Source: a virus
Strand: one strand, 5' to 3'
Length of the DNA stretch: 36,624 nucleotides
IMG/VR virus record: IMGVR_UViG_3300025872_000148
Span: 1-36,624 of that record
The stretch's first letter is position 1. Each line of letters starts with the position of its first letter. The notes beneath the pieces are model-generated. The model was not told where the DNA came from. It saw only the letters and a list, made by a program, of their open reading frames with translations, and ran no database searches. This document shows, one piece after another, positions 1 through 9,748 of this stretch. A program made the position numbers and the translations under genes.

Positions 1-1
1 A

Positions 2-3000
2 ACTGGGAGCCTCACTGGTGCAGCACAACCTGGAGCTCAGGACGTTTCTGAACCTGTCGGAGATCGCGGAGCAGTGGCCGGCCCAGGTGAGCAAACCCCT
101 GGAGGGCGCAAAGGAAGCGCTGAAGGAGTCGGACCTGGACCTCTGGGTGGAGTTAGCGTTGTCGCAGGCGAGCGGGTCGGATCTGGATTAACAGACCGCG
201 CTGGCCAGGAAACCGAAACGGCTGGACAAGTTACTTATAACCCGCACTCAATGGCCAATTCGGTCGGCACTCTTGTGCCCCGCGCCATGGCCGATTCGAT
301 TGAGCAGTCGCTGGCAAAGGTTGAAGCCGACAAGGGCAGTTTGGATGATTACGTCGCTACGTCTTTGGAAATGGATCCTGAGACGGTGCGCGAGTTGTTC
401 TCCGCCGAGCAGATTGATGCGCTAGCACTGGCAATTAAAAACGCTGAGGAAGGCAAGGGCTTCATCATTGGCGACCAAACGGGCATTGGTAAGGGCCGTG
501 TTGTGGCCGGCATGATCCGTTACGCCCTGGTCAATGACAAGATCCCAATCTTCGTCACGGAAAAGCCGAACCTGTATTCGGACATGATCCGCGACTTGGA
601 CGACATCGGCATGACCGATGAGCTGGCGCTAGACACAGCCAAGCCAAAGATCCTGATCACAAACTCTGACGCCAAGATTCCGTACACCCTGCTGCGCACG
701 GTCAATGGCGAGATCACGGAAAACAACCTGACGCTCAAGGCGCCCAAAACCGGGGCGGCCATGGAGGGCGTGCTCAAGAAGATGCAGGCTGATGACAGCC
801 TGGGCGATTTCAAAGTCATCTTCACCACATACAGCCAGCTGCAAACTGTCAAAGGGAAGATGACGGAGCGCATGCGGTTTGTCAGCCACTTTGGCGCAGC
901 CAATTACATGATCTTCGACGAAAGCCACAACGCTGGCGGCGCCGGAGAGCAGCAGGCTCGAACCAAAGAACAGCGCGAAAAAGAGAAGAACGGCGAAAGT
1001 TTGGTCACAGGGCGTGCGGCGTTTGTCCGCGACTTGGTCCGCAAGGCATTCGGCACGTTCTTCTCATCGGCCACTTACGCTAAGCGCCCGGACGTGATGG
1101 ATCTTTACTCCAGCACGGACATGAAGCTGGCCGTAGACAAGATCTCTGACCTGGCTGACGCCATCAAGAACGGCGGCATTCCGATGCAGCAGGCCGTGGC
1201 CAAGATGCTGACCCAAGTGGGCCAGTACATTCGCCGCGAGCGCACCTTTGCTGGCGTGTCCTACGACACCCAGGAAACAAAGGTGGACAAGCAAACTGCC
1301 GAGAACATGGCCACCTCGATGCGCGACATCCTGGCCTTCTCGCGCATGAAGGAAGCCGTCGTCAAGGGCATCCAAAAGGAGTTCGACAAGCAGGGAGCCA
1401 AGCTCGGCGAAGTAGGCGAAAGAACCAAGGTGCAGAGCGCCAACTTTGGCTCAATCATGCACAACTTGATTGACCAGATGCTGCTGTCGCTCAAAGCTCA
1501 GGACAGTGTGCGTCATGCCATCGAGCGCTTGAAGGCTGGCGAGAAGGTCGTTATGACCGTCAGCAACACGATGGGCTCATTCCTGAAGACCTATGCCGAC
1601 GACATGAACCTGTCGGTTGGCGACAAAGTCGAGCTGTCCTTTGCTGATCTGTACGAGCGCTATCTTGAGAAGCAGCGCATGATCAAGATCAAGCGCCCGG
1701 GCGGCAAAGTAGAAGAATACAGACTGACTGACGAAGACCTTGGCCCTCAGCTTGTTGATGAGTTCAACCGTATCAAGGAGTTCATTGCGGGCGCTGGGTT
1801 TGGATCCGCTCCGATCAGTCCGATTGACTACATGCATGCCGAGCTTCGCAAGGCGGGGTACAAGACGGAGGAGATCACTGGCCGCGATATGGTGGTGAGC
1901 TATGAGTCTGGCGCACCCATCCTTTCAAAGCGGTCATCTGACATTCGCCAACGGGTCAATGCTGTAAAGGCGTTTAACAGCGGCGCTGCTGATGTAATCA
2001 TCCTGAACCAGGCTGGTTCAACCGGTCTGTCGTTGCACGCTTCGAGCAAGGTCAAAGATCAGCGCAAGCGCCACATGATCATTGTCCAACCGGAAAAGAA
2101 CATTGATACCCACATGCAGATGTTGGGCCGTGTTCACCGCACGGGACAGGTTATTGCCCCGGCTTACTCGCAGATGATGGCCGACATCCCTGCAGAGATG
2201 CGCCCGGCTGCCGTGCTGCTCAAGAAGATGGCCAGCTTGAACGCCAATACCACGGCGTCTCGCAAATCCGCTGTTACCGCTGAAGGTGCCGTTGACTTCA
2301 TGAACGACTACGGCGGCCAGGTTGTGCAAGAGTATTTGCGCGACAACCCCGATGTCTACACTGCTATCGGTGGGAAAGTTGTGGTCGAGCTGGCGGAAGA
2401 TCCGACCGAAGCCAACGAAGACGACATCCGCAAGTTCACTGGCTACATTCCAATTCTGCCCATCGAGCAGCAGGAAGAAATTTACAAAGACCTGATTGAT
2501 CGCTACAACGAGCTGATCGAGCGCGAAGACAGCATGGGCACCAACAAGTTGGAAGCCAAAGCTAAAGACCTCGATGCCAAAACCATTGAGTCCAAGCAGA
2601 TCACTGAGGACAAGGGCGATCCGTCTGTGTTTGCCCAACCCGCCTTCATGGAGCGGGTGGACGTTAAACGCACATTCAAGCCGTTTTCCAAGCAGGAAGT
2701 TCTGCAGCTGGTTAAAGAAAAGCTACAAGGCCTAACCACATCTGAGTTCCGCAATAGCATTTTGGGGAACGTCAGGGAGCGAGCTGGCGAGTATGGCCGC
2801 AACCGTGTCGCCGAAATGCAGGCGGCGCCTGAGCCAAATCCTGTGGCTATTGAGAAGTTCAAGAATGATTTGAACGCTCAAAACGCTCACATCAGGACGG
2901 TCATTGACACGTATCCGATTGGCACACCAGTTTCCATCAAGAACAACAAAGGCGTGTTCATGTATGGGGTGGTGACCAACATCGAAAACAAGGGCAAGAC

Positions 3001-6000
3001 CAAGAACCCGGTGGCTGGCTCTGACTGGAAGATGACCTTGGCCCTGGCCAACGGCGAGGACAAGTCAATCACGGTGTCGTTCTCCCAGATTGGGACCACC
3101 TACACCCTGGCCAGGCAGGACTACGAAGTTCAGTGGCTCAACCCTGAGACGTTGCAGGCCGAGCGCATCCCGTTGATTGACCTGTTTGACAAGGGTGCAA
3201 CCGTCCGCCGCGAGAAGCGTTGGATGGTGACGGGCAACATCCTGGCCGGCTACGCTGCCGTGGATAACATAGGGCAGATCCTGACCTACACGAAGGAAGA
3301 CGGCACCACGGGCCAGGGCATCCTGATGCCGCGCACGTTTGACTTCGAGAAGCAGCAGAAGAACGCGCCGGTCAAGCTCAGCAGCGTGGCCAAGGTAATG
3401 GCGTTCTTCGAAAAGTTTGGCGTCAACTCCGAGGTCAGCACAGATAACGGCTTGCTAAAAATCAAACGTGTTGGGCTGGAACGCTATCGGGTCACTGTCC
3501 CCAGCTCCAAGCGTGAAGGTGGCTCGTACTTCCTGGATAAGGATTTGATCGAGCGCACGGGGCAGTTCGTAAAGAGCGGACCGTCCATGAATGTGATGGT
3601 CTATGGCGCCGGCGATGTAGAGTCGGCGATCCAATACATCATTTCGGAGCGCGAAGAATCCTTCGTGGCCGTGAGCGACAAGCAAGAGGCCCGCGAAGCA
3701 TTCCAAACCCCTCTCAGGAACATCGAGCCTAGTGCCGAGATGCTCATGCAGAACCCGACGGAAGCGTTGGTGTTCGACCGCAAGGCGCTGATTGCCAAGT
3801 ACAAGGAGATGCGCCAGCGTCGGGCCGCCATCATGAAGCGGTTCCAAAAAGGGCAAGCCGGCCTGTCAGAGCAGCGCGAGATGCAGCAGCTGGCCAATGA
3901 ACTCCAGCAGCTGAAGGCAGAAGTCGATATGACCAAGCCAGAGAAGCGCTCGGCAAGGGACTTCTTCCGCAAGGCTACGGATGAGTGGGCAGATGGCAAC
4001 ATCAGTGATGACGTGTACGCCGTCATTGAAACCCTGTACAGGAAGTTCCCGTTTGTCCTGGAGCAGCTCAAGCTGTCCGTTAAGCAGGGGGGAGAGGGAA
4101 GAATTAGCCAAGTGATGGGTGAGTTCTTTGCAATGGGCCGCCTTGTCCGCCTGTACAAAGGCACTAACGGCGTTATTGATCCCATGACTGCCCGCCATGA
4201 GATCGTTCATTCGCTTGAACAGATGATGTCGGACGAGGCCTCTATGGCCGTGGTGGACGACTGGATGAAGAAGCTGCAGCAAGCAGCCAGCAAGGACAAG
4301 ACAGAAGCCGGCCAAAAGTTTTTTGCTGCGGTTTTGGAGTTCATCAATAACCCCAACGAACAAACCTATGACGCAGCTACTGATGCGCTGCCGTCTATGG
4401 AGTACTACCAGTACCTGAACCCGTCGGAGTACTGGGCTGTCAATGCCGAGAAGCTGATGAAGCGCAAGCTCGGCAGCGCCTGGGATCGGTTTGTTCTGGC
4501 AATTAAGAAGATGTACGAGGGGCTCAAGTCCCTGATCGGGTTTGATAACCAGTACGTAATCCATCGCACGTTCGATGACATCATGAACGCTCGGGCGGAG
4601 CGCGTTACCAAGCGCGTACTGGCTGATTACGTTGGGATGGTGTCCATCCCCCTGGCTAACATTGACAACACCAGGCGCAACTACAAGGGCGGCCCGGCCC
4701 CACTGGCCACCTGGACGTCCCCCAACGAGTCTCGCCTGGACAACTTCATTTACAAGTACCAGGACAAGCACGTCGATACCAAGCGGATGCAGGAAGCCGT
4801 CTCAAACGAGATCGGCGACATCCAGGATGGCCTCGATACGTACATGAAGGAGGAGCTGTACCACGGGCGCGTGGCCAAGCAGACGCAGGACTTCCTGAAG
4901 CAGGAAATCCAGCCGCTGCTCAAAGACATGAAGGGTCTTGGCGTTACGCTGGATGAGTTCGAGGAGTATCTGCAAAACCGTGCGGCCCCTGACCGCAACG
5001 CTTTGATTGCCACGCGCAACGCGCAGATGCCCGACGGCGGCTCTGGCATCTTCAATGATGAAGCTGCGGCCTATATGGCCAAACTCGACCCTGAGAAGAA
5101 GGCTTCCTTCGAGGCGTTGGCTTTGGACATCGACAAAATTGTCCAAGGCACGCAGGACTTGCTGGTTGATACCGGGCTGGAGAAGCCGGAGGTAATCCAG
5201 AAGTGGCGTGACACCCAGCCGCTGTATGTGCCGCTCAACCGTGACCCGGATGAGCTGGACTTTGTGTCAAGCACCAGCGGGATGGGCCGGGGCTTCAGCA
5301 CCCGCGGTCGGTTTACAAAGACTGCCACCGGCTCTCTCAAAACCGTGGTGGACATCTTTGGCAACATTGCTCTGCAGCGTGAGCGGGCCATTGTTCGGTC
5401 GGAGAAAGCCAGGGTTGGCCGCGCACTGTACGGCATGGCGATTGCCAGTCCTAACCCGGACTTCTGGATGGCGGTCAATCCGTCGGCCATCAAGAGCAAG
5501 AAGAAGCTCGTCCAGGAGTTGATCAACCTGGGGCTCACTCCTGATGATGCAGACAGCATTATTCAAGAGCCGAAGGTGCCGCGCTTTGATAAGCAGACCG
5601 GCCAGATTACGTACGAAGTCAACCCAAACATGCGCAACTCGGACAACGTGTTTGCCGTGCGCATCAACGGGGAAGACCGGTTCGTCTTCTTCAACCCTGG
5701 TGACCCGCGTGCCCTCCGGATGGTCCAAGCATTGACCAACATGGACGCGGAGCAGCTGTCCGGGATCATGGGGAAAGTGGCTGAGTTGACCCGCACCTAT
5801 GCGGCGCTCAACACCCAGTACAACCCGGTGTTTGGTGCATGGAACTTTGTGCGCGATACCACGGCTGGCGCTATCAACCTTAGCGGTACGCCAATTGCCA
5901 AGCGCAAACTGCAAGTGTTCTGGGGTTCTTTATCTGCACTGCGGGCTATCTACCGTGACCTCCGTGAAAAGGGGTCCACAACCCCTGAGATGCAGGAATG

Positions 6001-7411
6001 GATTGACCTGTTTGAGCGCTTCCAAAAAGCTGGCGGACAGACCGGGTACCGCGAGCAGTTCAGCCGTAGCAAAGAGAAGGCAACGATCATCCAGCGCGAG
6101 CTGAAGAATCTTGATGCTGGCAACGCACGCAAAGCAGCCAAGGCTGTGTTTGATTGGCTGTCGGACTACAACGACGCCATGGAAAACGCCGTTCGCCTGT
6201 CGGCATTCAAAGCGGCTCTGGACGAGGGCTTGACTGAAGAGCGGGCTGCCAGCCTGGCCAAGAACCTGACGGTGAACTTCAACCGCAAGGGTCAATCGGG
6301 CACATGGATTGGCGCTCTGTATGCGTTCTTCAACGCGTCGGTGCAAGGCTCTGCCCGGATGGCTAAGCTGCTGGTGGATCGCACGCCTGATGGCCGCTAC
6401 AAGCTGTCCAAGCACGGCAAGCGCATCATCGCTGGCGGTATCGCTATCGGGGTGTTCCAGGCATTGGCGCTGGCCATGGCTGGGTTTGATGAAGATGAGC
6501 CGCCAGAGTTCCTGAAGAACAAGAACTTGATCATTCCTGATCTATTCACTGGCAGCGGCAACTACCTGATCATCCCGATGCCCCTGGGTCTGAACGTGTT
6601 CCCCAACGTGGGCCGCACGATGACCGAGTTTGCAATGTCCAGTCGCAAGGACGCTGGCAAGCTGATGGGCCAGTTGTTTGGGATCGTCACTGATTCTTTC
6701 AACCCGTTTGGGTCGAGCGGTTTGGTACAGACAATTACGCCGACAATCATTGATCCATTCATAGCTGCTTTTGGCGAAAACAAGGACGCGTTTGGTCGCC
6801 CGATCTCGAAGGAAGCTAGGGCAACCAGCCCGACGCCTGGATATGAGCGCAGCCGGGAAAGCTCGTCGGCTTTTAGCCAGGGCATGTCGTACGCAATTAA
6901 CTACATGTCTGGCGGCGGTGCGTATGGAATCGGTTTGGCCAGCCCCACGGCAGACCAAATTGATTACCTCATTGCTCAGTACACGGGTGGCGTGGGCCGT
7001 GAGGTTTCGAGGGCGGCCAGGTTCTTGGGTTCTTTGGGCAGTGAAGATGAGATTCCGCCGTACAAGGTGCCGATCCTTGGCAAGCTGTACGGTGAGACCA
7101 CCACGCCTTCAGCGGTGACGGACAAGTTCTACAAGAACGTGACCAAGCTGGCGGAGCACGAGGGCACCATCAAGCGGATGCGTGAGGACAAGGTCAGCCC
7201 GCAAGAGTACAAGCAGGATCACCCTGAGACGCGGCTGATTAACCGGGCGAACAGGTTGGAAAACCAGATCAGCCAGCTCAACCGCACCATCAAGGACTTG
7301 CAGGATAAGCCTGAGACCGACTTCACCAAAGACCGGATCAAGCGGCTGAAGGAGCAGAAGAACCGGATGATGACGCGGTTCAACGAGGATATGTCTACGG
7401 CAACACAATGA
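2..7411 (+). CDS. Giant polyvalent protein (5'-partial): Strawberry-notch/DarB-like helicase, zincin-like motif, LPD38-like C-terminus
   Basis: The frame is open from base 2, so the true start lies left of the window; residue numbers here count from the GTG at 74. The N-terminal third is an SF2 helicase of the Strawberry-notch/DarB type: Walker A GDQTGIGKGR (133-142), DESH box (282-285), SSAT (331-334) and motif VI QMLGRVHRTGQ (682-692). A beta-rich region follows around 930-1220, a coiled coil around 1240-1285, then HEIVHSLEQ (from 1375), an HExxH zinc-peptidase signature whose third ligand I cannot assign. From about 1905 the conserved YNPVFGAWNFVRD block matches the LPD38 domain of phage polyvalent proteins. 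A hydrophobic helix lies at 2118-2138 and a charged coiled coil at the C-terminus. Such proteins are thought to be packaged and ejected with DNA; phage P1 DarB, with the same helicase type, protects DNA from type I restriction. An early anti-defence role here is inference. The last 17 bases overlap the convergent HNH gene. Confidence 0.9.
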   Translation, partial: TGSLTGAAQPGAQDVSEPVGDRGAVAGPGEQTPGGRKGSAEGVGPGPLGGVSVVAGERVGSGLTDRAGQETETAGQVTYNPHSMANSVGTLVPRAMADSIEQSLAKVEADKGSLDDYVATSLEMDPETVRELFSAEQIDALALAIKNAEEGKGFIIGDQTGIGKGRVVAGMIRYALVNDKIPIFVTEKPNLYSDMIRDLDDIGMTDELALDTAKPKILITNSDAKIPYTLLRTVNGEITENNLTLKAPKTGAAMEGVLKKMQADDSLGDFKVIFTTYSQLQTVKGKMTERMRFVSHFGAANYMIFDESHNAGGAGEQQARTKEQREKEKNGESLVTGRAAFVRDLVRKAFGTFFSSATYAKRPDVMDLYSSTDMKLAVDKISDLADAIKNGGIPMQQAVAKMLTQVGQYIRRERTFAGVSYDTQETKVDKQTAENMATSMRDILAFSRMKEAVVKGIQKEFDKQGAKLGEVGERTKVQSANFGSIMHNLIDQMLLSLKAQDSVRHAIERLKAGEKVVMTVSNTMGSFLKTYADDMNLSVGDKVELSFADLYERYLEKQRMIKIKRPGGKVEEYRLTDEDLGPQLVDEFNRIKEFIAGAGFGSAPISPIDYMHAELRKAGYKTEEITGRDMVVSYESGAPILSKRSSDIRQRVNAVKAFNSGAADVIILNQAGSTGLSLHASSKVKDQRKRHMIIVQPEKNIDTHMQMLGRVHRTGQVIAPAYSQMMADIPAEMRPAAVLLKKMASLNANTTASRKSAVTAEGAVDFMNDYGGQVVQEYLRDNPDVYTAIGGKVVVELAEDPTEANEDDIRKFTGYIPILPIEQQEEIYKDLIDRYNELIEREDSMGTNKLEAKAKDLDAKTIESKQITEDKGDPSVFAQPAFMERVDVKRTFKPFSKQEVLQLVKEKLQGLTTSEFRNSILGNVRERAGEYGRNRVAEMQAAPEPNPVAIEKFKNDLNAQNAHIRTVIDTYPIGTPVSIKNNKGVFMYGVVTNIENKGKTKNPVAGSDWKMTLALANGEDKSITVSFSQIGTTYTLARQDYEVQWLNPETLQAERIPLIDLFDKGATVRREKRWMVTGNILAGYAAVDNIGQILTYTKEDGTTGQGILMPRTFDFEKQQKNAPVKLSSVAKVMAFFEKFGVNSEVSTDNGLLKIKRVGLERYRVTVPSSKREGGSYFLDKDLIERTGQFVKSGPSMNVMVYGAGDVESAIQYIISEREESFVAVSDKQEAREAFQTPLRNIEPSAEMLMQNPTEALVFDRKALIAKYKEMRQRRAAIMKRFQKGQAGLSEQREMQQLANELQQLKAEVDMTKPEKRSARDFFRKATDEWADGNISDDVYAVIETLYRKFPFVLEQLKLSVKQGGEGRISQVMGEFFAMGRLVRLYKGTNGVIDPMTARHEIVHSLEQMMSDEASMAVVDDWMKKLQQAASKDKTEAGQKFFAAVLEFINNPNEQTYDAATDALPSMEYYQYLNPSEYWAVNAEKLMKRKLGSAWDRFVLAIKKMYEGLKSLIGFDNQYVIHRTFDDIMNARAERVTKRVLADYVGMVSIPLANIDNTRRNYKGGPAPLATWTSPNESRLDNFIYKYQDKHVDTKRMQEAVSNEIGDIQDGLDTYMKEELYHGRVAKQTQDFLKQEIQPLLKDMKGLGVTLDEFEEYLQNRAAPDRNALIATRNAQMPDGGSGIFNDEAAAYMAKLDPEKKASFEALALDIDKIVQGTQDLLVDTGLEKPEVIQKWRDTQPLYVPLNRDPDELDFVSSTSGMGRGFSTRGRFTKTATGSLKTVVDIFGNIALQRERAIVRSEKARVGRALYGMAIASPNPDFWMAVNPSAIKSKKKLVQELINLGLTPDDADSIIQEPKVPRFDKQTGQITYEVNPNMRNSDNVFAVRINGEDRFVFFNPGDPRALRMVQALTNMDAEQLSGIMGKVAELTRTYAALNTQYNPVFGAWNFVRDTTAGAINLSGTPIAKRKLQVFWGSLSALRAIYRDLREKGSTTPEMQEWIDLFERFQKAGGQTGYREQFSRSKEKATIIQRELKNLDAGNARKAAKAVFDWLSDYNDAMENAVRLSAFKAALDEGLTEERAASLAKNLTVNFNRKGQSGTWIGALYAFFNASVQGSARMAKLLVDRTPDGRYKLSKHGKRIIAGGIAIGVFQALALAMAGFDEDEPPEFLKNKNLIIPDLFTGSGNYLIIPMPLGLNVFPNVGRTMTEFAMSSRKDAGKLMGQLFGIVTDSFNPFGSSGLVQTITPTIIDPFIAAFGENKDAFGRPISKEARATSPTPGYERSRESSSAFSQGMSYAINYMSGGGAYGIGLASPTADQIDYLIAQYTGGVGREVSRAARFLGSLGSEDEIPPYKVPILGKLYGETTTPSAVTDKFYKNVTKLAEHEGTIKRMREDKVSPQEYKQDHPETRLINRANRLENQISQLNRTIKDLQDKPETDFTKDRIKRLKEQKNRMMTRFNEDMSTATQ

Positions 7412-7685
7412 TGCCGCGCTCGAAGAGGAGGCCTATCGTTTTGCGATGGGCTTCCTCCCACATATCAATGCGCTCCTGCTTTGACATGTTGGAGCCCTGG
7501 TCCAGATCGGAATGGCAGCGGTAGCACAGGCTTGCGATGCGGTAATCGTGAGCCTTGATGCCCCGCCCCTTTCCGTCTCGAAGCTGGTTGGAATGAGCAG
7601 CCACAACCGTGCCGTCAGACACGCCGCAGTGCTGGCAGGGCAGCTCTCTGGCCGCGTCCAGCAGCTTACGGTTGCGGTACATCAT
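7395..7685 (-). CDS. HNH nuclease, YbcO/DUF1364-like
   Basis: The product is 96 residues, the usual size of the family. It shows a zinc-knuckle CQHCG near residue 17, a conserved AAHSNQLRDGKGRGIKAHDY stretch and CYRCHSD, the Cys/His layout of the YbcO/DUF1364 HNH-fold nucleases found in many phage recombination clusters. The start ATG overlaps the stop of the upstream gene as ATGA, so it is probably translated by coupling. It is the last gene of the leftward recombination operon and runs 17 bases into the end of the giant gene on the other strand. Cleavage of recombination or replication intermediates is likely but inferred. Confidence 0.85.
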   Translation of the reverse strand: MMYRNRKLLDAARELPCQHCGVSDGTVVAAHSNQLRDGKGRGIKAHDYRIASLCYRCHSDLDQGSNMSKQERIDMWEEAHRKTIGLLFERGIIVLP

Positions 7686-7885
7686 TCTTCAGCTTCTTTC
7701 TTCTTGCGGCCACGTTTGATCGCGGCGATCCCACGTTCTGGGCGATTGGCCCTGGTGGCCATGAAGTCCTCGGCATGGTCGTAGGCCATATCGGTCAGGC
7801 CTGGCCCCAACTCTCCGCGCATGAGCAGACCAGCCATGGCAAACATGGCGGCCAGATCACGCAGGTTTTCGTCGTGCTCGCTCAT
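7682..7885 (-). CDS. Small phage protein, basic C-terminus
   Basis: The product is 67 residues, beginning MSEHDENLRDLAAMF. This ATG was chosen because it overlaps the upstream stop as ATGA; longer starts run far into the previous gene. The N-terminal half is predicted helical, and the C-terminus is strongly basic (IKRGRKKKEAEE). Similar short proteins sit beside recombination genes in other environmental phages, but I do not recognise a function. It lies between the ribbon-helix-helix gene and the HNH gene. Confidence 0.75.
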   Translation of the reverse strand: MSEHDENLRDLAAMFAMAGLLMRGELGPGLTDMAYDHAEDFMATRANRPERGIAAIKRGRKKKEAEE

Positions 7886-8154
7886 GGCTCCAGCTGCTCC
7901 AGCTGCTCGGCCAAGTAGTTGTCGAGGTACTTGCCGCGGATGGCAATGATCTCGATGTCCTTGCACGCCTTGATAGTCCTGATGGCGTCCTTGATGGCTT
8001 TGTTGTAGCCAGCTTTGTAGCTGTCATCGCCGTCGAGGATCATGCAGATAGCGTCACGCACCGTGCTCGATGCCTTGCGCTCCTTGGCAAGCTCCTTGAT
8101 TTTGTCGTGGTACTCGACAGGCAAGTACACACTGTATGGAACTAGGTTCTTCAC
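7882..8154 (-). CDS. Ribbon-helix-helix domain protein
   Basis: The product is 90 residues. Residues about 5-42 (VPYSVYLPVEYHDKIKELAK, then ASSTVRDAICMIL) have the beta strand plus two helices of a CopG/Arc-type ribbon-helix-helix DNA-binding domain. A second helical half follows and may be for oligomerisation. It overlaps both neighbours by 4 bases (ATGA), so it is part of the leftward operon. It could be a regulator of this operon. What it binds cannot be told from the sequence. Confidence 0.7.
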   Translation of the reverse strand: MKNLVPYSVYLPVEYHDKIKELAKERKASSTVRDAICMILDGDDSYKAGYNKAIKDAIRTIKACKDIEIIAIRGKYLDNYLAEQLEQLEP

Positions 8155-8576
8155 GATTTCCTCCAGCTATCAAAGCTCGCCTTCATGCGGCTAAACAATT
8201 CTCGGGCTTCAGCGTCAGTCTTCAGCTCCTTGCGTGATTCGATGTTCAGGTACGAGGTGAGCCACTCGGTGCAAGCTGCCTCGGTCTTTTCCATCAGCCA
8301 TTCCTTGGCGTGCAGCCATTCCCAGAAGTCAGGATCGCGGCACAGGATGCCGGCCATCTTAACTGCGTGGTCGCCTGGGAACTCGTTGCCGCGGTTCATA
8401 GGTTGCTCTTGCTCATCGAGCCGCACCATGACCACGACGTATCTGGAGCCGACAAAGTCACGCACCAGATCGTCAGGTATCTCGTCCGGGTGGACAGCCA
8501 TGGTCAGGATGTACCCGTCCTTGGACTGCTTGAGCCCGGCCTTGACTGCCTCAAACTGGATTGTTGGCTCGGTCAA
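8151..8576 (-). CDS. Conserved phage protein of unknown function (TTG start)
   Basis: The product is 141 residues, beginning MTEPTIQFEAVKAGLKQSKD. The best start is a TTG at 8576 preceded by GGAG with a 7-base spacer; no suitable ATG exists before the conserved N-terminus. The N-terminal 60 residues look like a small beta-rich fold (GYILTMAVHPDEIP, RYVVVMVRL); the C-terminal half is helical and rich in Trp and Glu. The layout resembles proteins found next to ERF-type annealases in other phages, so a DNA-metabolism role is plausible but unproven. The start overlaps the upstream gene by 26 bases in another frame. Confidence 0.75.
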   Translation of the reverse strand: MTEPTIQFEAVKAGLKQSKDGYILTMAVHPDEIPDDLVRDFVGSRYVVVMVRLDEQEQPMNRGNEFPGDHAVKMAGILCRDPDFWEWLHAKEWLMEKTEAACTEWLTSYLNIESRKELKTDAEARELFSRMKASFDSWRKS

Positions 8577-8781
8577 GGCGTGACTCCAAATAGCTCACGA
8601 TGGCAAACAGGCTGTGGTTATCTTTGGACAGCTGCTCGTTGGTTTTGATCAGGACGTTGTTCTCCTCGATCTGTGATTCGAGGGCTTTCTGCAGGTGCTT
8701 GGACAGCGCCTCCCAGTCAACCACCGGGGGGGTTTGCTGAGCCTTTGGCGGGCGTCCGCGGCGCTTCTTGATCTCAGTCAT
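8551..8781 (-). CDS. Small coiled-coil protein with AT-hook-like N-terminus
   Basis: The product is 76 residues. The N-terminus KKRRGRPPKAQQ contains the RGRP core of an AT-hook, a minor-groove DNA-binding motif. Residues about 25-70 form a probable coiled coil (LQKALESQIEENNVLIKTNE). It overlaps the upstream gene by 8 bases and the downstream gene by 26. A DNA-bound adaptor is a reasonable guess; I do not recognise a named family. Confidence 0.7.
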   Translation of the reverse strand: MTEIKKRRGRPPKAQQTPPVVDWEALSKHLQKALESQIEENNVLIKTNEQLSKDNHSLFAIVSYLESRLDRANNPV

Positions 8782-9049
8782 CCCAGGGATCCTTTCCTTG
8801 CTGGACCGGGGCTGCAGCAGCGGGCTTCCAGGTGTTGACCTTCAGGGACACCATCGGGTTGTTGTTCTTGTCCTTCTTGCGCCAGCCATCGAGTTTGATG
8901 GTGATGGTGGGCTCGCCCTGGGCTTCCTCGATCATGGCCAGGAGAAGGTCTTTCTCGATGGTGATCTTGCCGTTCATGTCGGGGGCTTTTTCGTTGCGCT
9001 TCGTGGACGTAAAGAGCTTGCCTGTGTTGGGTTGGTCTTGATATTCCAT
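8774..9049 (-). CDS. Conserved phage protein beside ERF annealase
   Basis: The product is 91 residues. The central part (DLLLAMIEEAQGEPTITIKL, then GWRKKDKNNNPMVSLKVNTW) looks like a compact alpha/beta or OB-like unit, and the C-terminus is acidic (KDPWDD), as in many single-strand DNA-binding partners. It is directly downstream of the ERF gene, 3 bases from its stop, with its Shine-Dalgarno GGAG formed by the ERF gene's last codons. An accessory role in recombination is inferred from position only. Confidence 0.75.
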   Translation of the reverse strand: MEYQDQPNTGKLFTSTKRNEKAPDMNGKITIEKDLLLAMIEEAQGEPTITIKLDGWRKKDKNNNPMVSLKVNTWKPAAAAPVQQGKDPWDD

Positions 9050-9052
9050 TAC

Positions 9053-9748
9053 TTACTCCTGTGAAAACTTGGATTTGACCTGCTTGAACTTTTCCAAGAC
9101 CTCGTCATACATGGTCGGGGTTTCGTTCTTCAGGCGGTTGAAGTGGATGCGGTTGACCTTGAAGATGTTCTGCACGTCGGCCTCGGACTTGGCCAGCTGC
9201 AGGGCGAGGTCGGTAGCGTCAACGATAGCCTGCGCCCAGTCACCATCCTCGCGCTCGCGCAGGGTGATCTGCCACTCGCCTGGTGTGCCGGCGGTGACCT
9301 TCTCGACCGGCTTAGCCTCAGGTTTGGGCTCGGGCTTAGGCAGGGGCTTGGGTGCCGGCTTGGGCGGGGGCTCAGCTCCAGCAGAGGCATCAATGATGTC
9401 GTGCTCGACGATCTCCATCGCGGCCAGCCACAGGTAGCGGCGCTGGTAGGACTCCACCGCACCCAGGTTCTGGATCGGGTGAGCGCCCTTGAGGTTGGCA
9501 TCGGCCATCGGGCTGGTGATGGTGATGCTTGAGCCGTCCTCGGTATCAACGATGCACAGGCGGGCAAACTCAGCATCAAAGCTCACTACGCTGGCCAGGC
9601 CAATCGAGTGGAAGATAGTCATGGTCTGGGGCAGGAAGTCGCCCAGCTCGAAGTACTTGTAGCCGGCGAATTTGTTCTCGCCAGACTTGCGAAGTTCCAT
9701 GCCCTGCAGCTTGATGCGGGCTTCCATCAGTTTCTTATGGACGGTCAT
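9053..9748 (-). CDS. ERF-family single-strand annealing protein
   Basis: The product is 231 residues. ERF-type proteins coat single-stranded DNA and anneal complementary strands, helping phage recombination and genome circularisation. The hallmark is the block GAVESYQRRYLWLAAMEI (96-113), equivalent to the GSAxTYARRYAL signature of ERF; the N-terminal helix MTVHKKLMEARIKLQ also fits. A Pro/Lys-rich linker (127-147) leads to a C-terminal domain, probably for partner binding. It lies in one operon with a Cas4/AddB-like exonuclease, the usual two-component annealase plus exonuclease pairing. The start overlaps the upstream gene by 14 bases. Confidence 0.9.
   Translation of the reverse strand: MTVHKKLMEARIKLQGMELRKSGENKFAGYKYFELGDFLPQTMTIFHSIGLASVVSFDAEFARLCIVDTEDGSSITITSPMADANLKGAHPIQNLGAVESYQRRYLWLAAMEIVEHDIIDASAGAEPPPKPAPKPLPKPEPKPEAKPVEKVTAGTPGEWQITLREREDGDWAQAIVDATDLALQLAKSEADVQNIFKVNRIHFNRLKNETPTMYDEVLEKFKQVKSKFSQE

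Noticed and set aside
3866-4771. A 301-codon open frame opposite the giant polyvalent gene
   Set aside because: No family resemblance or ribosome site; it mirrors a Gln/Lys/Glu-rich coding strand.
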